The notes below the pieces were generated by a model. That model did not search any database. It saw only the letters and a program-made list of their open reading frames with translations, and was not told where the DNA came from. Source: Deinococcus detaillensis (GTDB lineage Bacteria > Deinococcota > Deinococci > Deinococcales > Deinococcaceae). Taken from it: a stretch of DNA of 64,000 nucleotides. The DNA is taken from contig NZ_VKDB01000014.1 in the NCBI RefSeq assembly GCF_007280555.1, positions 1 to 64,000 of the forward strand. Reading direction: 5' to 3'. Below are positions 52,044-61,997 of this stretch, piece by piece. How positions within the stretch are numbered: position 1 is the stretch's first letter; each line of letters begins with the position of its first letter. The translations under genes were made by a program, and so were the position numbers.

Positions 52044-52249
52044 TACCCAATCTTCAGCACCCCGGTGCATTCAGGCACCTCTCAATGTTCGCGGCACCTT
52101 AGACAGCGGGTATCTTTGCCAGGGTTTTGACCTCACGGTTAAAAGATTTAAATCCACCCGCCGAGTTGTCTGGAACGCCTCTGGGCACCGGACATCCTTG
52201 TTTTCCGATTTCATTCGAGTTGTATGACCAGATAAGGAGGTTCGCAACT
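52044..52249 (+). promoter_or_regulatory. rplJ leader region
   Basis: These 206 bases before rplJ probably hold the leader that binds the L10-L7/L12 complex for autoregulation, as known in many bacteria. GGTGC...GCACC (about 52062-52078) forms a hairpin; further structure cannot be proven by eye. Position is the main evidence. A GGAGG sits about eight bases before the rplJ start. Confidence 0.45.
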
Positions 52250-52741
52250 ATGCCGAACCAACGCAACCAAAACATTCTGGCCTCGCTGAAGGCTTCCTTA
52301 GAAGGCGTCGAAACGTTTTTCGTCGTCGACTATCAGGGCCTCAGCGCTGGGCAGTTGGGCGCACTCCGCAAGCAAGTGGTGGAAAAGGGTGGGCGCATTA
52401 TTGTCGCCAAAAACTCCCTGATCAACCTGGCGCTGGGTGAAACCGATTTCAGCGACGCCCTCAAAGGGCCGAGCGCTATCGTGGTGGCCCAAGACGACGC
52501 CGCTGGTGTGGCCAAAGCGCTGAGCGACGCGGCCAAAGCCAACGACAAAGGCATCCCGACCATGAAGGCGGGCTTCCTTGAAGGCAAGCGCGTTGACATC
52601 AGCGTGGTCGCCCGTATCGCCTCGCTGGGTACTAAAGATCAGCTCTACTCCGAGCTGGTTGGCGTGCTGGGCGCACATCAAAGCAACTTCGTGGGCATCT
52701 TGGAAGCCTACAAAGCGCAGCTCGAAGAAGCTGCCGCTTAA
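52250..52741 (+). CDS. rplJ: 50S ribosomal protein L10
   Basis: L10 anchors the L7/L12 dimers to the ribosome. The 163-residue protein has [59 protein letters not shown] and ends [24 protein letters not shown], the L7/L12-binding helix. AAGGAGG seven bases before ATG 52250 marks the start; a longer open frame from 52127 lies in the leader. rplL follows after 58 bases. Confidence 0.97.
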   Translation: MPNQRNQNILASLKASLEGVETFFVVDYQGLSAGQLGALRKQVVEKGGRIIVAKNSLINLALGETDFSDALKGPSAIVVAQDDAAGVAKALSDAAKANDKGIPTMKAGFLEGKRVDISVVARIASLGTKDQLYSELVGVLGAHQSNFVGILEAYKAQLEEAAA

Positions 52742-52799
52742 ACTGCGCTTTCCTCTTCCCTCTCATCAAGTTTTACCCTCAATTTAAAGGAGTCCTACC

Positions 52800-53162
52800 A
52801 TGGCTTTCAACAAAGAGCAATTCCTCGACGATCTGTCCAACATCACCCTCCTCGAACTGGCCGACCTGATTGACGCCATCAAAGAGAAGTTCAATGTGAC
52901 CGCTGCTGTGGCTGTCGCCGGCCCCGCTGCTGGCGCGGCTGCCGTCGAAGAGAAAACCGAATTCGACGTGGTGCTGATCGACGCTGGTGCCAGCAAGATC
53001 AACGTCATTAAAGAAATCCGCGCCATCACGGGTCTGGGCCTCAAAGAAGCCAAAGACCTCAGCGAGAAGGGCGGAGCACTCAAAGAAGGCATCAACAAAG
53101 AAGAAGCCGAGAAGCTCAAGGCCCAGCTCGAAGCCGCTGGCGCTAAAGTCGAACTGAAGTAA
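52800..53162 (+). CDS. rplL: 50S ribosomal protein L7/L12
   Basis: L7/L12 forms the flexible stalk that recruits translation factors. The 120-residue protein has an N-terminal dimerisation helix ([26 protein letters not shown]), an Ala-rich hinge, and the C-terminal domain [76 protein letters not shown] precedes the start. A terminator follows at 53185, so this is the operon end; rpoBC are not in the next part of the window. Confidence 0.98.
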   Translation: MAFNKEQFLDDLSNITLLELADLIDAIKEKFNVTAAVAVAGPAAGAAAVEEKTEFDVVLIDAGASKINVIKEIRAITGLGLKEAKDLSEKGGALKEGINKEEAEKLKAQLEAAGAKVELK

Positions 53163-53184
53163 GGCCCCTTAACCGGGAGTGCAG

Positions 53185-53212
53185 CCCTCAGCCGAAAGGT
53201 TGGGGGTTTTTT
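53185..53212 (+). terminator. Terminator of the ribosomal protein operon
   Basis: CCCTCAGCC and GGTTGGGGG form a 9-bp stem with a GAAA tetraloop, followed by six T. Confidence 0.9.
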
Positions 53213-53401
53213 GTGGTTCACGGTTTCAAGCTTTTACTCGTTTCCAGATTCTCCAACCACGGGCCGCAGCAACACACCGCAGCGTTTCCCCTTGAGCGCA
53301 TAGATTGGGATGGGATGAACTGCAAACGTCATCCCAGTACTTATCAACGACCAGTCTCCCATTATTTTCCAAACAGATTCTGGGCCTGAGTAGCTAGCAA
53401 C

Positions 53402-54343
53402 TCAGTGCAGCGCGTTCAAATCTTCGCGGGTGGGAGCATACGCGCCTGCGTGCGAGCAGGCCACCGCCGCTGCCTTGAGGCCCATCTGGAGGTGATCTGT
53501 CCAGAGGGAACCAGGCTGTTCGGTGGCGCTGACCAAAATGCCGGCACACAGCGCGTCACCCGCGCCCACCGTATCGGCCACCGTGACCAGCACCGTCGGC
53601 AGATCGACGCGGCCCGACGAGTGGTACAAACTCGCGCCCAGCGCTCCACGGGTCACGATGATTGGAGCGCGGGGATTGAGGCCCCGCAAGTAGCGCAGGG
53701 CGTCGTCTTCAGATTGGCCGGCAAAGAAAAAAGCCAAATCTTCATCGCTGAACTTGAGCAAGTCAGAGCGCTTGACCACCGCTTCAAACACCGGCAAGTA
53801 GGCCGGGTTGCGGTGAACGATGCGGGCATTGGGATCGAAGCTGATTTTGGTGCCCGCCGCCCGCGCATTTTCGATCAGGCCCAGCAGCGTGTCGGCCAGC
53901 GGCCAGCGCACCAAGCTGATGCCGCCGACGTGCAGCCAGCGGGCCGATCCCAGCCAGCCGTCCGGCAGGTGGGTCGGGTCAAACATCAAGTCGGCGCTGT
54001 TTTCACCCAAAAAGCGGTAAGCCGGTGGGTTGGCCGAATACACCACTGCCATCAGCGTGGCCGCCGGAAGCCGCTGCAAGAAACGCGGATCAAGACCTGC
54101 TTCCAGCGAGGCCCGTACCAAATCGTCACCGAAGTTGTCTTGCCCGACTGCGCCCGCAAACGCGCTCGGCATACCGAGACGGGCGCAGGCACGGGCCACA
54201 TTCCACGCTGCGCCGCCGGGGTGGGCCGTCCACTGGTTGCCGCCAGCAGTCACGAGGTCGGTGAGGGCTTCTCCCGCGCTGACGATGAGGGGCAAAGAGT
54301 GATCGGACAAACCGGCGTAGGTGGAAAAGTCGGGGCGGGTCAT
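53402..54343 (-). CDS. PfkB-family carbohydrate kinase (fructokinase-like)
   Basis: The 313-residue protein has the ribokinase fold: [51 protein letters not shown] (sugar-binding motif) and [14 protein letters not shown] (GAGD motif with catalytic aspartate). It phosphorylates a sugar, perhaps fructose. TACTCT lies eight bases before the ATG, so the mRNA is probably leaderless. No sugar transporter is next to it. Confidence 0.9.
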   Translation of the reverse strand: MTRPDFSTYAGLSDHSLPLIVSAGEALTDLVTAGGNQWTAHPGGAAWNVARACARLGMPSAFAGAVGQDNFGDDLVRASLEAGLDPRFLQRLPAATLMAVVYSANPPAYRFLGENSADLMFDPTHLPDGWLGSARWLHVGGISLVRWPLADTLLGLIENARAAGTKISFDPNARIVHRNPAYLPVFEAVVKRSDLLKFSDEDLAFFFAGQSEDDALRYLRGLNPRAPIIVTRGALGASLYHSSGRVDLPTVLVTVADTVGAGDALCAGILVSATEQPGSLWTDHLQMGLKAAAVACSHAGAYAPTREDLNALH

Positions 54344-54351
54344 TGGAGATT

Positions 54352-54357
54352 AGAGTA
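54352..54357 (-). promoter_or_regulatory. -10 box of leaderless sugar kinase gene
   Basis: TACTCT on the minus strand, eight bases before the ATG at 54343. Confidence 0.4.
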
Positions 54358-54412
54358 CCATCTTGCAGGCGTTCGGCAGGCGCTTTTGGGTTGCCCCCCA
54401 CTGCGCGGCGTC

Positions 54413-56233
54413 TTAGAGCAACTTGGCTTTTTGCAGTTCTTCTTGCAGGCTCCGCAGATTCTTATTGGCCAGTGCCAGGTCGGTGATGCGTGCTTTGGCT
54501 TGGGCTTTACCCAGCAGTTCAGGCAAGAACTGGAGTTGCTCGGCAGCCTGCTCGTACTGGTCACGCCCACGCTTGGCAATCAGCTCGGCGGCGAGTTGTA
54601 GCCGGATTTCAGCCGCTCTGGCTCGGTACTGCGGCACTTCACCGAGACGCTGCGCGAGGTCTTCACGCACTCGACTGGTCAAGGTGCCGATTCCCACACC
54701 CGGCAGATGAGACAAAACCACAAATTCGGCGTAACGGCCCTGATGAAGGCGGTCGTACTCTTCCGCTTCGCTGAGATCGTGATCGCCTTCGAGCAGGAGT
54801 CTTAACAGCTGGGCGTTGCCCAAGCCCCTCAAGTTGGGACGCTGCTCAAAGGCTTTGAGCGCTTTTTGCCAGTCTTTGGCCCAATCTAAGCTCACCGACT
54901 GCGCCAAGCGTTCCCACTGCAGCGCAGCACTTTCAAGCAGACCGTCAAAGGCCAGTTCGAACGCTTTTTCGCGGCGCTGGGTGGCGGCGTAGCGGCTCAG
55001 CAACCAGTGGTGTTCGGGCGTCAGTCGGCCAGCCATGCGCGGCTGATTCAGGCGAAAGGTCAAAATCTGCTCCAAGATGTCTTCGGCGGCGTGGTGCTCA
55101 AACAAGCTGAACAGCGGCTCCAACGGTGCATGCGGCTTGGTTCGGTTAAAATAGTCAATCAGTTTTCGGCGTTGGATTTCGTTGGATGCGCTCGCTAAAA
55201 AATACTCGGCAACTTGGGCATCGTCACCTTTGGAAATCAATAAGGCCTCGCGCTGAGCAGGCGTTTGCTGCGCTGCCGGAATGAGATGCAGGAGCGCTTT
55301 GGCATACAGCCCTTGGTCATATCCGGAAGGCGGGGACTTATCGTGTACCCGTTGAAGGCGTGAAACCAGCGTCTTATATTCGGCTGGGAGCAATTCAGCG
55401 GCGAAGTCAGCCAACTCGTCACTGTGAGCCAAAGGCCAAAGACTTCTCAATTTCAACACGAAGTCAACAGCTTGGTGGCGGGCCGCCTCAGGTAACTTCT
55501 GTTCGCTGACCAAGCTCAAAATGCCTTCCAGCGAGCCGCCCAAAGCATCTCCAAACGGCTCACCGTATGGCTCAGCCCAGCCGCACATGGCCGCGTCAAT
55601 CTGCTCCATCATTTCCAGATATATTGCCAGCGCCTGCTCGGGTTGGTCTTCCCACAACACGTCGGCTTCGTCCAGCACACTGTCCAGATCCGAGGTGTCC
55701 AGGCCGTCGTTGTAATAATCTCCACGCTGCCGCGAAGCCTCTCTCTTGAGCTGCATAAAGAGCGCCGCGACTGAAAGAGGCTGGGCTGTGATCGGCGCGG
55801 CAGGGCCAGTCATCTGTTCCAAGAGGAAGCGCAGTTCGGGCGCGGCCCGCAAAAGCTGCCCGATGACGCCCCTGAGTTGCTCGGCGCTGAGCGGCTTCAG
55901 CACCACAGCTAAAGCGCGAAGTTGCTGAAAATCTGCCTTGGATTCGCTGAAGCGGGTCAGGAGCGCCGCCACATGTTTACACCCGCCCCTCCGGCCCACC
56001 GGACACGAGCAGTCGGCTTTGGTGACTTTGCCGCCGCACAGCACAGCGCTCACTTGATAAGTCTCGGTGCCGTAAGCCGTGCCGCTGAGTTGCCAGCCGG
56101 TCTCTAGCGGCTCAGCGGTCAAGTCGTCCAAGTGGCGCACATATGAGCGGCCTTTTTTGACTTCACCGACCCCGGACCAAGTTTGGACGGCGGCGGCATT
56201 CAAAGGGGGCAACTGGGGAGCAGCGGCAGGCAT
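54413..56233 (-). CDS. SWIM zinc-finger domain protein
   Basis: The 606-residue protein has an N-terminal SWIM domain (residues about 55-95: YQVSAVLCGGKVTKADCSCPVGRRGGCKHVAALL, the C-x-C-x(n)-C-x-H metal site). It is followed by a long helical region without recognisable domain (TPR-like in appearance, rich in Leu, Ala and Glu). SWIM domains bind zinc and often nucleic acids or partner proteins. No SNF2 helicase gene, a frequent partner, lies beside it. TAAACT lies eight bases before the ATG. Confidence 0.8.
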   Translation of the reverse strand: MPAAAPQLPPLNAAAVQTWSGVGEVKKGRSYVRHLDDLTAEPLETGWQLSGTAYGTETYQVSAVLCGGKVTKADCSCPVGRRGGCKHVAALLTRFSESKADFQQLRALAVVLKPLSAEQLRGVIGQLLRAAPELRFLLEQMTGPAAPITAQPLSVAALFMQLKREASRQRGDYYNDGLDTSDLDSVLDEADVLWEDQPEQALAIYLEMMEQIDAAMCGWAEPYGEPFGDALGGSLEGILSLVSEQKLPEAARHQAVDFVLKLRSLWPLAHSDELADFAAELLPAEYKTLVSRLQRVHDKSPPSGYDQGLYAKALLHLIPAAQQTPAQREALLISKGDDAQVAEYFLASASNEIQRRKLIDYFNRTKPHAPLEPLFSLFEHHAAEDILEQILTFRLNQPRMAGRLTPEHHWLLSRYAATQRREKAFELAFDGLLESAALQWERLAQSVSLDWAKDWQKALKAFEQRPNLRGLGNAQLLRLLLEGDHDLSEAEEYDRLHQGRYAEFVVLSHLPGVGIGTLTSRVREDLAQRLGEVPQYRARAAEIRLQLAAELIAKRGRDQYEQAAEQLQFLPELLGKAQAKARITDLALANKNLRSLQEELQKAKLL

Positions 56234-56400
56234 TGACCATGAGTTTAGCGCTGTTTGGGTGGGAGGGAGAACTTGACGCCGTGCAGATCTCTGCTCGTGC
56301 TTGATGTTTCCAACGCTACGCTACACGAATGCACCTAATTTTTACTTTTGCTGGTTCTTTCATCCTTATTGATCACGGTTAGACTTTGCAGGTAACAGCA

Positions 56401-56434
56401 AGCGGCCCACCTCCAACTCAGAAGGCAGGCCGCT
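56401..56434. terminator. Weak hairpin after ilvC
   Basis: AGCGGCC and GGCCGCT form a 7-bp stem with a long loop, 15 bases from the ilvC stop. A T tract exists on the plus strand side only, so it may be bidirectional at best. Confidence 0.4.
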
Positions 56435-56448
56435 TTTCTTAAACTGAA

Positions 56449-57459
56449 TTAGACTTCCAATTCTTTTTTGGTAATGAACGGCATCTGATCTCGTAGTTCC
56501 TTGCCGACCACTTCCAACGTGTGGGTTCGCATTTTGCCGCGTTGCTCGTTCATGTACGGAAAGCCCGATTCGGCATCGGCAATGAACTTCTCGGCGAACT
56601 TGCCGCTTTGAATATCGGTCAGCACATCTTTCATGGTGGCTTTGGTGTCCGCCGTGATGATGCGTGGCCCAGTCACATAATCGCCGAACTCGGCGGTGTT
56701 GCTGATGGAGTGGCGCATGCCTTCAAAGCCCTTCTCATAGATCAAATCGACGATCAGTTTGACTTCGTGCAGGGTTTCAAAGTAGGCGATTTCGGGTTGA
56801 TAGCCCGCTTCCACGAGGGTTTCAAAGCCAGCTTGGATTAGGTGGGTCACACCGCCGCACAACACGCTTTGCTCGCCGAAGAGGTCAGTCTCGGTTTCTT
56901 CCTTGAAGGTGGTTTCAAGGACGCCTGCACGGGTGCCGCCGATGCCGCGTGCGTAGGCCAGCGCAATCTCGCGGGCGTTACCACTGGCATTTTGCTCCAC
57001 GGCGAAAATGCTGGGCATCCCCGCGCCATCAGCGTAGACGCGGCGCAGCATGTGACCGGGGCCTTTGGGAGCGACCAGAAAAACGTCCACATCGGCGGGA
57101 GGCTTGATCCGGCCAAAGTGGATGTTGAAGCCGTGCCCGAAAGCCAGCGCCTTGCCTGCACTCAGGTTGGGTTCGATGCTCTCGGCGTAGGTTTTGGGCT
57201 GGTTCTCGTCGGGAATCAGCAGCATGACCACGTCGGCTTCCTTCACCGCGTCCTCGATGCTGGCAACGCGCAGACCGGCTTGCTCGGCTTTGGCCTTGCT
57301 GCTGCTACCGTCGCGCAGACCGACGACCACGTTAAGGCCGCTGTCACGCAGGTTCTGAGCGTGGGCGTGGGCCTGTGAGCCGTAACCGATGATGGCGATC
57401 AATTTGTCTTCGATGGGGGTCAGTGAAACGTCTTTGTCGTAGTACATTTTTGCGGCCAT
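56449..57459 (-). CDS. ilvC: Ketol-acid reductoisomerase
   Basis: This NADPH enzyme performs the isomerisation and reduction step of valine, isoleucine and leucine synthesis. The 336-residue protein is class [31 protein letters not shown] (Rossmann loop), [51 protein letters not shown] and [19 protein letters not shown] with metal ligands. AAGGAG precedes the ATG. The 191-base gap from ilvN contains no second leader peptide I could find, so ilvC may be transcribed from the ilvBN operon or its own promoter. Confidence 0.97.
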   Translation of the reverse strand: MAAKMYYDKDVSLTPIEDKLIAIIGYGSQAHAHAQNLRDSGLNVVVGLRDGSSSKAKAEQAGLRVASIEDAVKEADVVMLLIPDENQPKTYAESIEPNLSAGKALAFGHGFNIHFGRIKPPADVDVFLVAPKGPGHMLRRVYADGAGMPSIFAVEQNASGNAREIALAYARGIGGTRAGVLETTFKEETETDLFGEQSVLCGGVTHLIQAGFETLVEAGYQPEIAYFETLHEVKLIVDLIYEKGFEGMRHSISNTAEFGDYVTGPRIITADTKATMKDVLTDIQSGKFAEKFIADAESGFPYMNEQRGKMRTHTLEVVGKELRDQMPFITKKELEV

Positions 57460-57650
57460 GTAAATCTCCTTATGGGTTCTGGTGGCTCAGCGCTGTTCTG
57501 CTGCGGACAAAGCCAGCGGGCAGCGGCGGGCGGAAAAGCAATAGTAAGAACTATAGGGCTTAGAAAGTGAAAGGGAGCGGGGTGTTCTAGGGGAGAGCTG
57601 AGGAGGGGCAGCGTCAGTCGACTTGTTTTCTGCCCTAACCGCAAGCCCAC

Positions 57651-58265
57651 TCAAAACATGTTGTTGACTTCCCGCGCCTTACCCTCACGCGGCGCACTCT
57701 GCAGCACCGGCTGGAGCGTTTCCGTCTCGCCGTCGTGATAGATGTGGCTGGGAATGTCGGCGTTACTGCCGCGCGTCAGGGCGATCCGGCCCGTGCGCAT
57801 GGTTTCCAGAATGCCGAACGTCCGCATCTGTTCGATAAAAGCGGTGATTTTGCCTTCGTCGCCGGTCACTTCGAAGGTCAGGGCGTGGTGTCCGGCGTCC
57901 ACGATCCGGGCGCGGAAATCCTCGGCCATCTGGCGAATTTCAATGCGGCGCTCAGTGTTTTCCACCCGCACTTTAACCAGCACCAACTCGCGGTCAACAT
58001 ATTTTTCCAAGCTGTGGTCAATGATTTTGACTACGTCATGGAGCTTGTCGAGTTGCTTCATGGCTTGCTCGACCACGCCCCTGTCTCCGCTGACCACAAA
58101 GGTCATCCGCGAGACGCCGGGCATTTCGGTCGCGCCCACTGACAGGCTTTTGATGTTGTAGCCGCGCCGCCCAAAGAGAGACGTGATGCGGGTCAGGACG
58201 CGGGGTTCGTCGCGCACCAGCGCCGAGACGAGGTGGTCGGAAACGGGCTGAAGCGGTGAAGTCAT
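57651..58265 (-). CDS. ilvN: Acetolactate synthase small (regulatory) subunit
   Basis: The 204-residue protein regulates IlvB through valine feedback. It has an N-terminal ACT domain (VSALVRDEPRVLTRITSLFGRRGYNIKSLSVGATEMPGVSRMTFVV) and the C-terminal domain of the family (ALTFEVTGDEGKITAFIEQMRTFGILETMRTGRIALTRG). Its ATG overlaps the ilvB stop by four bases. The C-terminal tail is longer than in the E. coli protein. Confidence 0.95.
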   Translation of the reverse strand: MTSPLQPVSDHLVSALVRDEPRVLTRITSLFGRRGYNIKSLSVGATEMPGVSRMTFVVSGDRGVVEQAMKQLDKLHDVVKIIDHSLEKYVDRELVLVKVRVENTERRIEIRQMAEDFRARIVDAGHHALTFEVTGDEGKITAFIEQMRTFGILETMRTGRIALTRGSNADIPSHIYHDGETETLQPVLQSAPREGKAREVNNMF

Positions 58266-60058
58266 TGGCTGGCCTCCGTGCTGATTTCGGTGTTTGCTGC
58301 GCTGGCCATCACATTCATTTTGTCACCCAAGTCCGGCACTTTGACCGGCTCGTTTTCGATCATCTCGTAGAGCGCCGCGCCCGCCGGAACCATCGGGAAA
58401 ACGCCGTGTTCGTTGGGCACCACCACTTCCAGCAGGCCCGAGCCGTCGTGCGAGAGCCAAGCGTCGATGGCCGTCTCCAAGTCGGCGCTGTTGTCGGCCC
58501 GCCAACCTTTAATGTTGTAAGCGTCGGCCAATTTGAGGAAATCAGGGTTGGAGTCGCCCAGATAGACTTCGCTGTAGCGCTTTTCGTGAAACAGCTCCTG
58601 CCACTGGCGCACCATCCCCAAGTAAGAATTGTTGATGATGCAGATTTTGCAGTTGCGGATGTCGTATTTGGTGAGGGTGGCAAGTTCTTGGGACGTCATT
58701 TGAAAGCCGCCGTCGCCAGCAATCACGATGCTCTGCACGCCGGGTTCGGCCATCGCCGCGCCGAGCGCCGCCGGAAAGCCGAAGCCCATCGTCCCCAGGC
58801 CGCCGGAAGTCAGCCAGCGGCGCGGCTTTTCAAAACGGGCCAGCTGAGCGGCCAGCATCTGGTGTTGGCCCACGTCGGTGGTCAGGATGTCGTCGGGACG
58901 CAGTCTGGCCACTACTTGCCGCACCGCCTGAGCCGCGCCCCAGGTGGTCGGGTGTTCGCCACGCATTTTCCATTCGTCGATTTGGGCTTGCCACTCCGGC
59001 ACTTCAAACGGCACTGCGCCATCGGTCAGGGCAACGGCGGCCTGCTTGGCGTCCGACTTGACCGGCAAGTGGGCACGCACGATTTTGCCGATTTCGGCGG
59101 CGTCGAGGTCAACGTGAATGATCTGGGCGTTCGGCGCAAAGTCTTTGACGCGGCCCGTCACGCGGTCGTCGAAGCGCAGCCCGAAGCCGATCAGCACGTC
59201 TGCCTGCGAGATGGCGTGGTTGGCGGCGACGCTGCCGTGCATGCCGGGCATGCCCAACCACAGCGGATCGGACGCCGGAAACGCCCCGAGGCCCATCAGC
59301 GTGGTGATGGTGGGAATTTGCCATGCCCGGGCAAACTCGGTGATTTCTTTGGACGCGCCCTGCGAGCCGCCACCGACCATCAAAACAGGCTTTTTGGCCG
59401 TCTTGAGCAGTTCGCAGGCCGCGTGGATCGCTTCTGGGCGCGGGCTGATGGCTTCGGGGGCGGCCTGCGGTTTGACCAGTTTGCCAGTGAACGCCGCGAG
59501 TTGCACGTCTTTGGGAATATCCACCAGCACCGGGCCGGGCCGACCCGAGCGGGCGATCCGAATCGCTTCGGCCACGATGGCGGGCAGTTCGTTGGGATCA
59601 GTCACCACGTAGTTGTGCTTGGTGATCGGCAAAGTGATGCCGGTGATATCGGCTTCCTGAAAAGCGTCGGTGCCCATCAGGTGCCGCGCCACATTGCCGG
59701 TAATGGCTAGGAGCGGCACATTGTCCATCATGGCGTCGGCGAGTCCGGTAACCAAGTTGGTCGCGCCGGGGCCAGAAGTGGCGATGCACACGCCGATTTC
59801 GCCGGTGGCCTTGGCCCAGCCTTCGGCGGCGTGAATCGCGCCTTGCTCGTGGCGGGCCAGCACATGGCGCACTTCGGGATAGTAGGTCAGGGCGTCGTAG
59901 ACCGGCATGATCGCGCCGCCCGGATAACCGAACACCGTGCTGATGCCGTGCGCGGCGAGGGTGGCCCACAGCGCCTTGGCTCCGGTCATGTCCTGCATCT
60001 CCTGATGTTCTTGCTGCTCTGGGTGCTGCTCTGGTCGATCTGCGTCCGGCTGGGTCAT
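58262..60058 (-). CDS. ilvB: Acetolactate synthase large subunit
   Basis: This TPP and FAD enzyme makes acetolactate or acetohydroxybutyrate, the first common step of branched-chain synthesis. The 598-residue protein begins with a Gln/Glu/His-rich stretch, then GAKALWATLAAHGISTVFGYPGGAIMPVYDAL (glutamate for TPP follows in HVLARHEQGAIHAAEGWA), GVCIATSGPGATNLVTGLADA, and the TPP motif GDGGFQMTSQELATLTKYD...NN. ATG 60058 is chosen by GGAGAAGG just upstream; a longer frame to 60094 overlaps the attenuator. Expression is controlled by the leader at 60093-60208. Confidence 0.97.
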   Translation of the reverse strand: MTQPDADRPEQHPEQQEHQEMQDMTGAKALWATLAAHGISTVFGYPGGAIMPVYDALTYYPEVRHVLARHEQGAIHAAEGWAKATGEIGVCIATSGPGATNLVTGLADAMMDNVPLLAITGNVARHLMGTDAFQEADITGITLPITKHNYVVTDPNELPAIVAEAIRIARSGRPGPVLVDIPKDVQLAAFTGKLVKPQAAPEAISPRPEAIHAACELLKTAKKPVLMVGGGSQGASKEITEFARAWQIPTITTLMGLGAFPASDPLWLGMPGMHGSVAANHAISQADVLIGFGLRFDDRVTGRVKDFAPNAQIIHVDLDAAEIGKIVRAHLPVKSDAKQAAVALTDGAVPFEVPEWQAQIDEWKMRGEHPTTWGAAQAVRQVVARLRPDDILTTDVGQHQMLAAQLARFEKPRRWLTSGGLGTMGFGFPAALGAAMAEPGVQSIVIAGDGGFQMTSQELATLTKYDIRNCKICIINNSYLGMVRQWQELFHEKRYSEVYLGDSNPDFLKLADAYNIKGWRADNSADLETAIDAWLSHDGSGLLEVVVPNEHGVFPMVPAGAALYEMIENEPVKVPDLGDKMNVMASAANTEISTEASQ

Positions 60059-60092
60059 GCGCCCTTCTCCTCGTCCTACCTGTCCCCTATCC

Positions 60093-60125
60093 AAAAAATC
60101 CCCCGCCCTGGGTGTGGGGCGGGGG
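60093..60125 (-). terminator. Attenuator terminator of ilvB
   Basis: On the minus strand CCCCCGCCC and GGGCGGGGG form a 9-bp stem with an eight-base loop, followed by A and six T. The upstream arm (AGCCCCCG, 60120-60127) can instead pair with CGGGGGTT (60157-60164) in the leader-peptide gene, giving the antiterminator. Confidence 0.88.
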
Positions 60126-60145
60126 CTTCTAGCGTCACGCAGGAC

Positions 60146-60208
60146 TTAGCGCCGACAACCCCCGGAGCCAAGAAGTACTACCACAATGTTAGCTGCGCCT
60201 GCGTACAT
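60146..60208 (-). CDS. ilvL: ilvB leader peptide with Ile-Val-Val-Val-Leu-Leu
   Basis: The 20-residue peptide MYAGAANIVVVLLGSGGCRR has six control codons in a row for the three branched-chain amino acids the operon makes. Its ATG lies seven bases after TACCCT, so it is leaderless. When ribosomes stall on the Ile or Val codons, the downstream CGGGGGTT (60157-60164) stays free to form the antiterminator; when they reach the stop, the arm is covered and the terminator forms. This is the classic ilv/leu attenuation logic, here with a leaderless leader. Confidence 0.88.
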   Translation of the reverse strand: MYAGAANIVVVLLGSGGCRR

Positions 60209-60215
60209 GCTCATC

Positions 60216-60245
60216 AGGGTACGCGCTGGGGAGAGGCGGCGTCAA
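60216..60245 (-). promoter_or_regulatory. Promoter of the ilvB leader transcript
   Basis: TTGACG (60240-60245) and TACCCT (60216-60221) on the minus strand, 18 bases apart. The predicted start site coincides with the leader-peptide ATG. Confidence 0.7.
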
Positions 60246-60306
60246 CAAAAATCTAGTCAAGGTCAGGTCACGGTCAAGGCAGGCAGGGCCAAACAGAGCA
60301 ACACGC

Positions 60307-61320
60307 TCACAGCTTCTTGGCCTGCGGATACTTCATGATCGCTTCGTCTTCAGTCAAAAATTCGCCCTCGGCGTCGGGACTCCAGATGACTTCGGCGCGG
60401 ATCAAGTCGCCGGGATTGACGGCAGAAATGGCCTGCAAAGCTGCCCGGACTTCAGCCGCGTCGGTGGCTCCGGCGGGCGGCAACTGCGCCAAGCTCTGCG
60501 CCGCCACGCCCAGCGTCACGACCAAGTACAATTCGCCCACGTCTTTTTTGAAAGTGTAGTCGGCTTGGTGCTGGTAGCCGGTGCGCGGGTCTTTGTTTTG
60601 GTAATTGCTGGTGGTCTGATCGGTGAAGGCGGCGCGGGCTTGGGTCGCCCACGCGCCGAGTTGAGCGTCGGCGCTGCTGGCACTGCCCTGAGCACGCTGC
60701 ACGTCGCCGTAAGTCCAGCGCTCGGGGTGTCTGAGGACCACCAGAGCCGCTTCCTGAAGCATCTGGGTCAGCCCGGCGTCGGTATCGGGATCGCCGCTCT
60801 GGGCCACCGCTTGCAGGGCGCGTTTGACATCGTCGCCCTCGGTCATGACGACTTGCACCATCACCGTCTGGGCGTTGCCGCTCATGCTGCCCAGCAAGCC
60901 GCCGCCCATCACTCCGCGCCCCGAAGCTGCGCTGCGGCGCATCACCAAAAACACCACCAAAACAATGCCGCCGATCAGCAAAATGGGAAGCAAGCTCAGG
61001 CCGCTGCCACCGCCGTAACCGCCGCCGTATCCCCCACCGTAGCCGCCGTTGTTGATGATGACCGGCCCACGGTAACCGCCGCCGCTGTACCCGCCGCCTG
61101 AATAACCGCCGCCGCCCCGACTGGAGCCGCCGCCAAAACTGCCGCCACTGGACGAACCGCCGCCGCCGCCGCTGGAGCGCCCCCCGAAACCGCCGCCGGA
61201 CTGGGCCCAAGCGAGGCCGCCCAAAGCGAGCAGACCGAGCAGCAGCGTGACTTTGAGCAGGCGTTGCCAGTGGTGGAGATACGCAGCAAAAGCAGAAAAC
61301 ATCGAAGCGGAATTGGGCAT
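60307..61320 (-). CDS. DUF1517 membrane protein with Gly-rich linker
   Basis: The 337-residue protein has a signal-like N-terminus ([20 protein letters not shown]), a Gly/Ser/Tyr-rich stretch (residues about 40-105, with repeated GGGYGGG), a membrane segment ([18 protein letters not shown]) and a DUF1517 domain ([52 protein letters not shown]). It resembles plant and cyanobacterial DUF1517 membrane proteins, whose function is unknown. TAAACT lies seven bases before the ATG at 61320. Confidence 0.8.
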   Translation of the reverse strand: MPNSASMFSAFAAYLHHWQRLLKVTLLLGLLALGGLAWAQSGGGFGGRSSGGGGGSSSGGSFGGGSSRGGGGYSGGGYSGGGYRGPVIINNGGYGGGYGGGYGGGSGLSLLPILLIGGIVLVVFLVMRRSAASGRGVMGGGLLGSMSGNAQTVMVQVVMTEGDDVKRALQAVAQSGDPDTDAGLTQMLQEAALVVLRHPERWTYGDVQRAQGSASSADAQLGAWATQARAAFTDQTTSNYQNKDPRTGYQHQADYTFKKDVGELYLVVTLGVAAQSLAQLPPAGATDAAEVRAALQAISAVNPGDLIRAEVIWSPDAEGEFLTEDEAIMKYPQAKKL

Positions 61321-61327
61321 AGCCAAC

Positions 61328-61333
61328 AGTTTA
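61328..61333 (-). promoter_or_regulatory. -10 box of leaderless DUF1517 gene
   Basis: TAAACT on the minus strand, seven bases before the ATG at 61320. This also decides between that ATG and one two codons earlier. Confidence 0.5.
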
Positions 61334-61387
61334 GAGCGAGTTGGGGCAGGGTGAGACGTGAAGGCCAGGAAACGGTCAATAACAGGG

Positions 61388-61972
61388 TCAGTACAGCGCC
61401 CCGCTTTCGGCTGGCCCCAGCTCGAACTTGCTGAAGGTCACGGTAAAGCCGCCGCGCTGGGGCGAGCAAGCGTAGACACCCACCTTTGCGGCGAGTTCCG
61501 GTGGAAAGTAAGCCAAACGCAGGAGCGACCACTCGGTTTCCCGTGCTTCTTCAGTGTAAAAGCAGCGGCTTTGCACGCTCACCGCGTCGCCCCGCCGGGT
61601 CAGCTTGAGATCAAAAAAGTCAGGCATGCCTACCGGGCGCACGCTCCAATCGCTGAAGCTGTGCGTGACCACGGCGCTGAGCTGCTGCTGGCCGACAAAT
61701 TCTACGCCCGCCTTGATCCACTCGCGCTCATTGGCACGCAGCATCAAACCCGCTTGGTCGTACAGCGCTTGATACTGACCGCGCACCCGCACCTGCACGC
61801 TGAATTCCTGCGGCGCAGGCAGAGCAAAAAAGTGGCCGTTGTCATGGGTGAAGCCGTAATGGGTCTGCCGCCAAAAGTCGGTGTCGGGGGCGGTTTCGAC
61901 CTCAAGTTGAGTGTTCTCTAGGTGTGAGCGCGGCGGCGGGTTGAGCCAAGTCAGTGTTTGCCAATCGGTCAT
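61388..61972 (-). CDS. DUF1349-family protein (concanavalin-like fold)
   Basis: The 194-residue protein begins [46 protein letters not shown] and has [33 protein letters not shown], the core of DUF1349 (regulation of enolase-like, concanavalin/lectin fold). It probably binds a carbohydrate; no catalytic role is known. Starts at 61987 and 62011 are possible; MTDWQT at 61972 matches the family's usual beginning. It is divergent from the next gene. Confidence 0.8.
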   Translation of the reverse strand: MTDWQTLTWLNPPPRSHLENTQLEVETAPDTDFWRQTHYGFTHDNGHFFALPAPQEFSVQVRVRGQYQALYDQAGLMLRANEREWIKAGVEFVGQQQLSAVVTHSFSDWSVRPVGMPDFFDLKLTRRGDAVSVQSRCFYTEEARETEWSLLRLAYFPPELAAKVGVYACSPQRGGFTVTFSKFELGPAESGALY

Positions 61973-61997
61973 CGGTGCGGCCAGCATACACGGCGGG

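Noticed and set aside
57460..57650. Second attenuator before ilvC
   Set aside because: No short frame with control codons and no terminator-type hairpin with a T tract was found in the gap.
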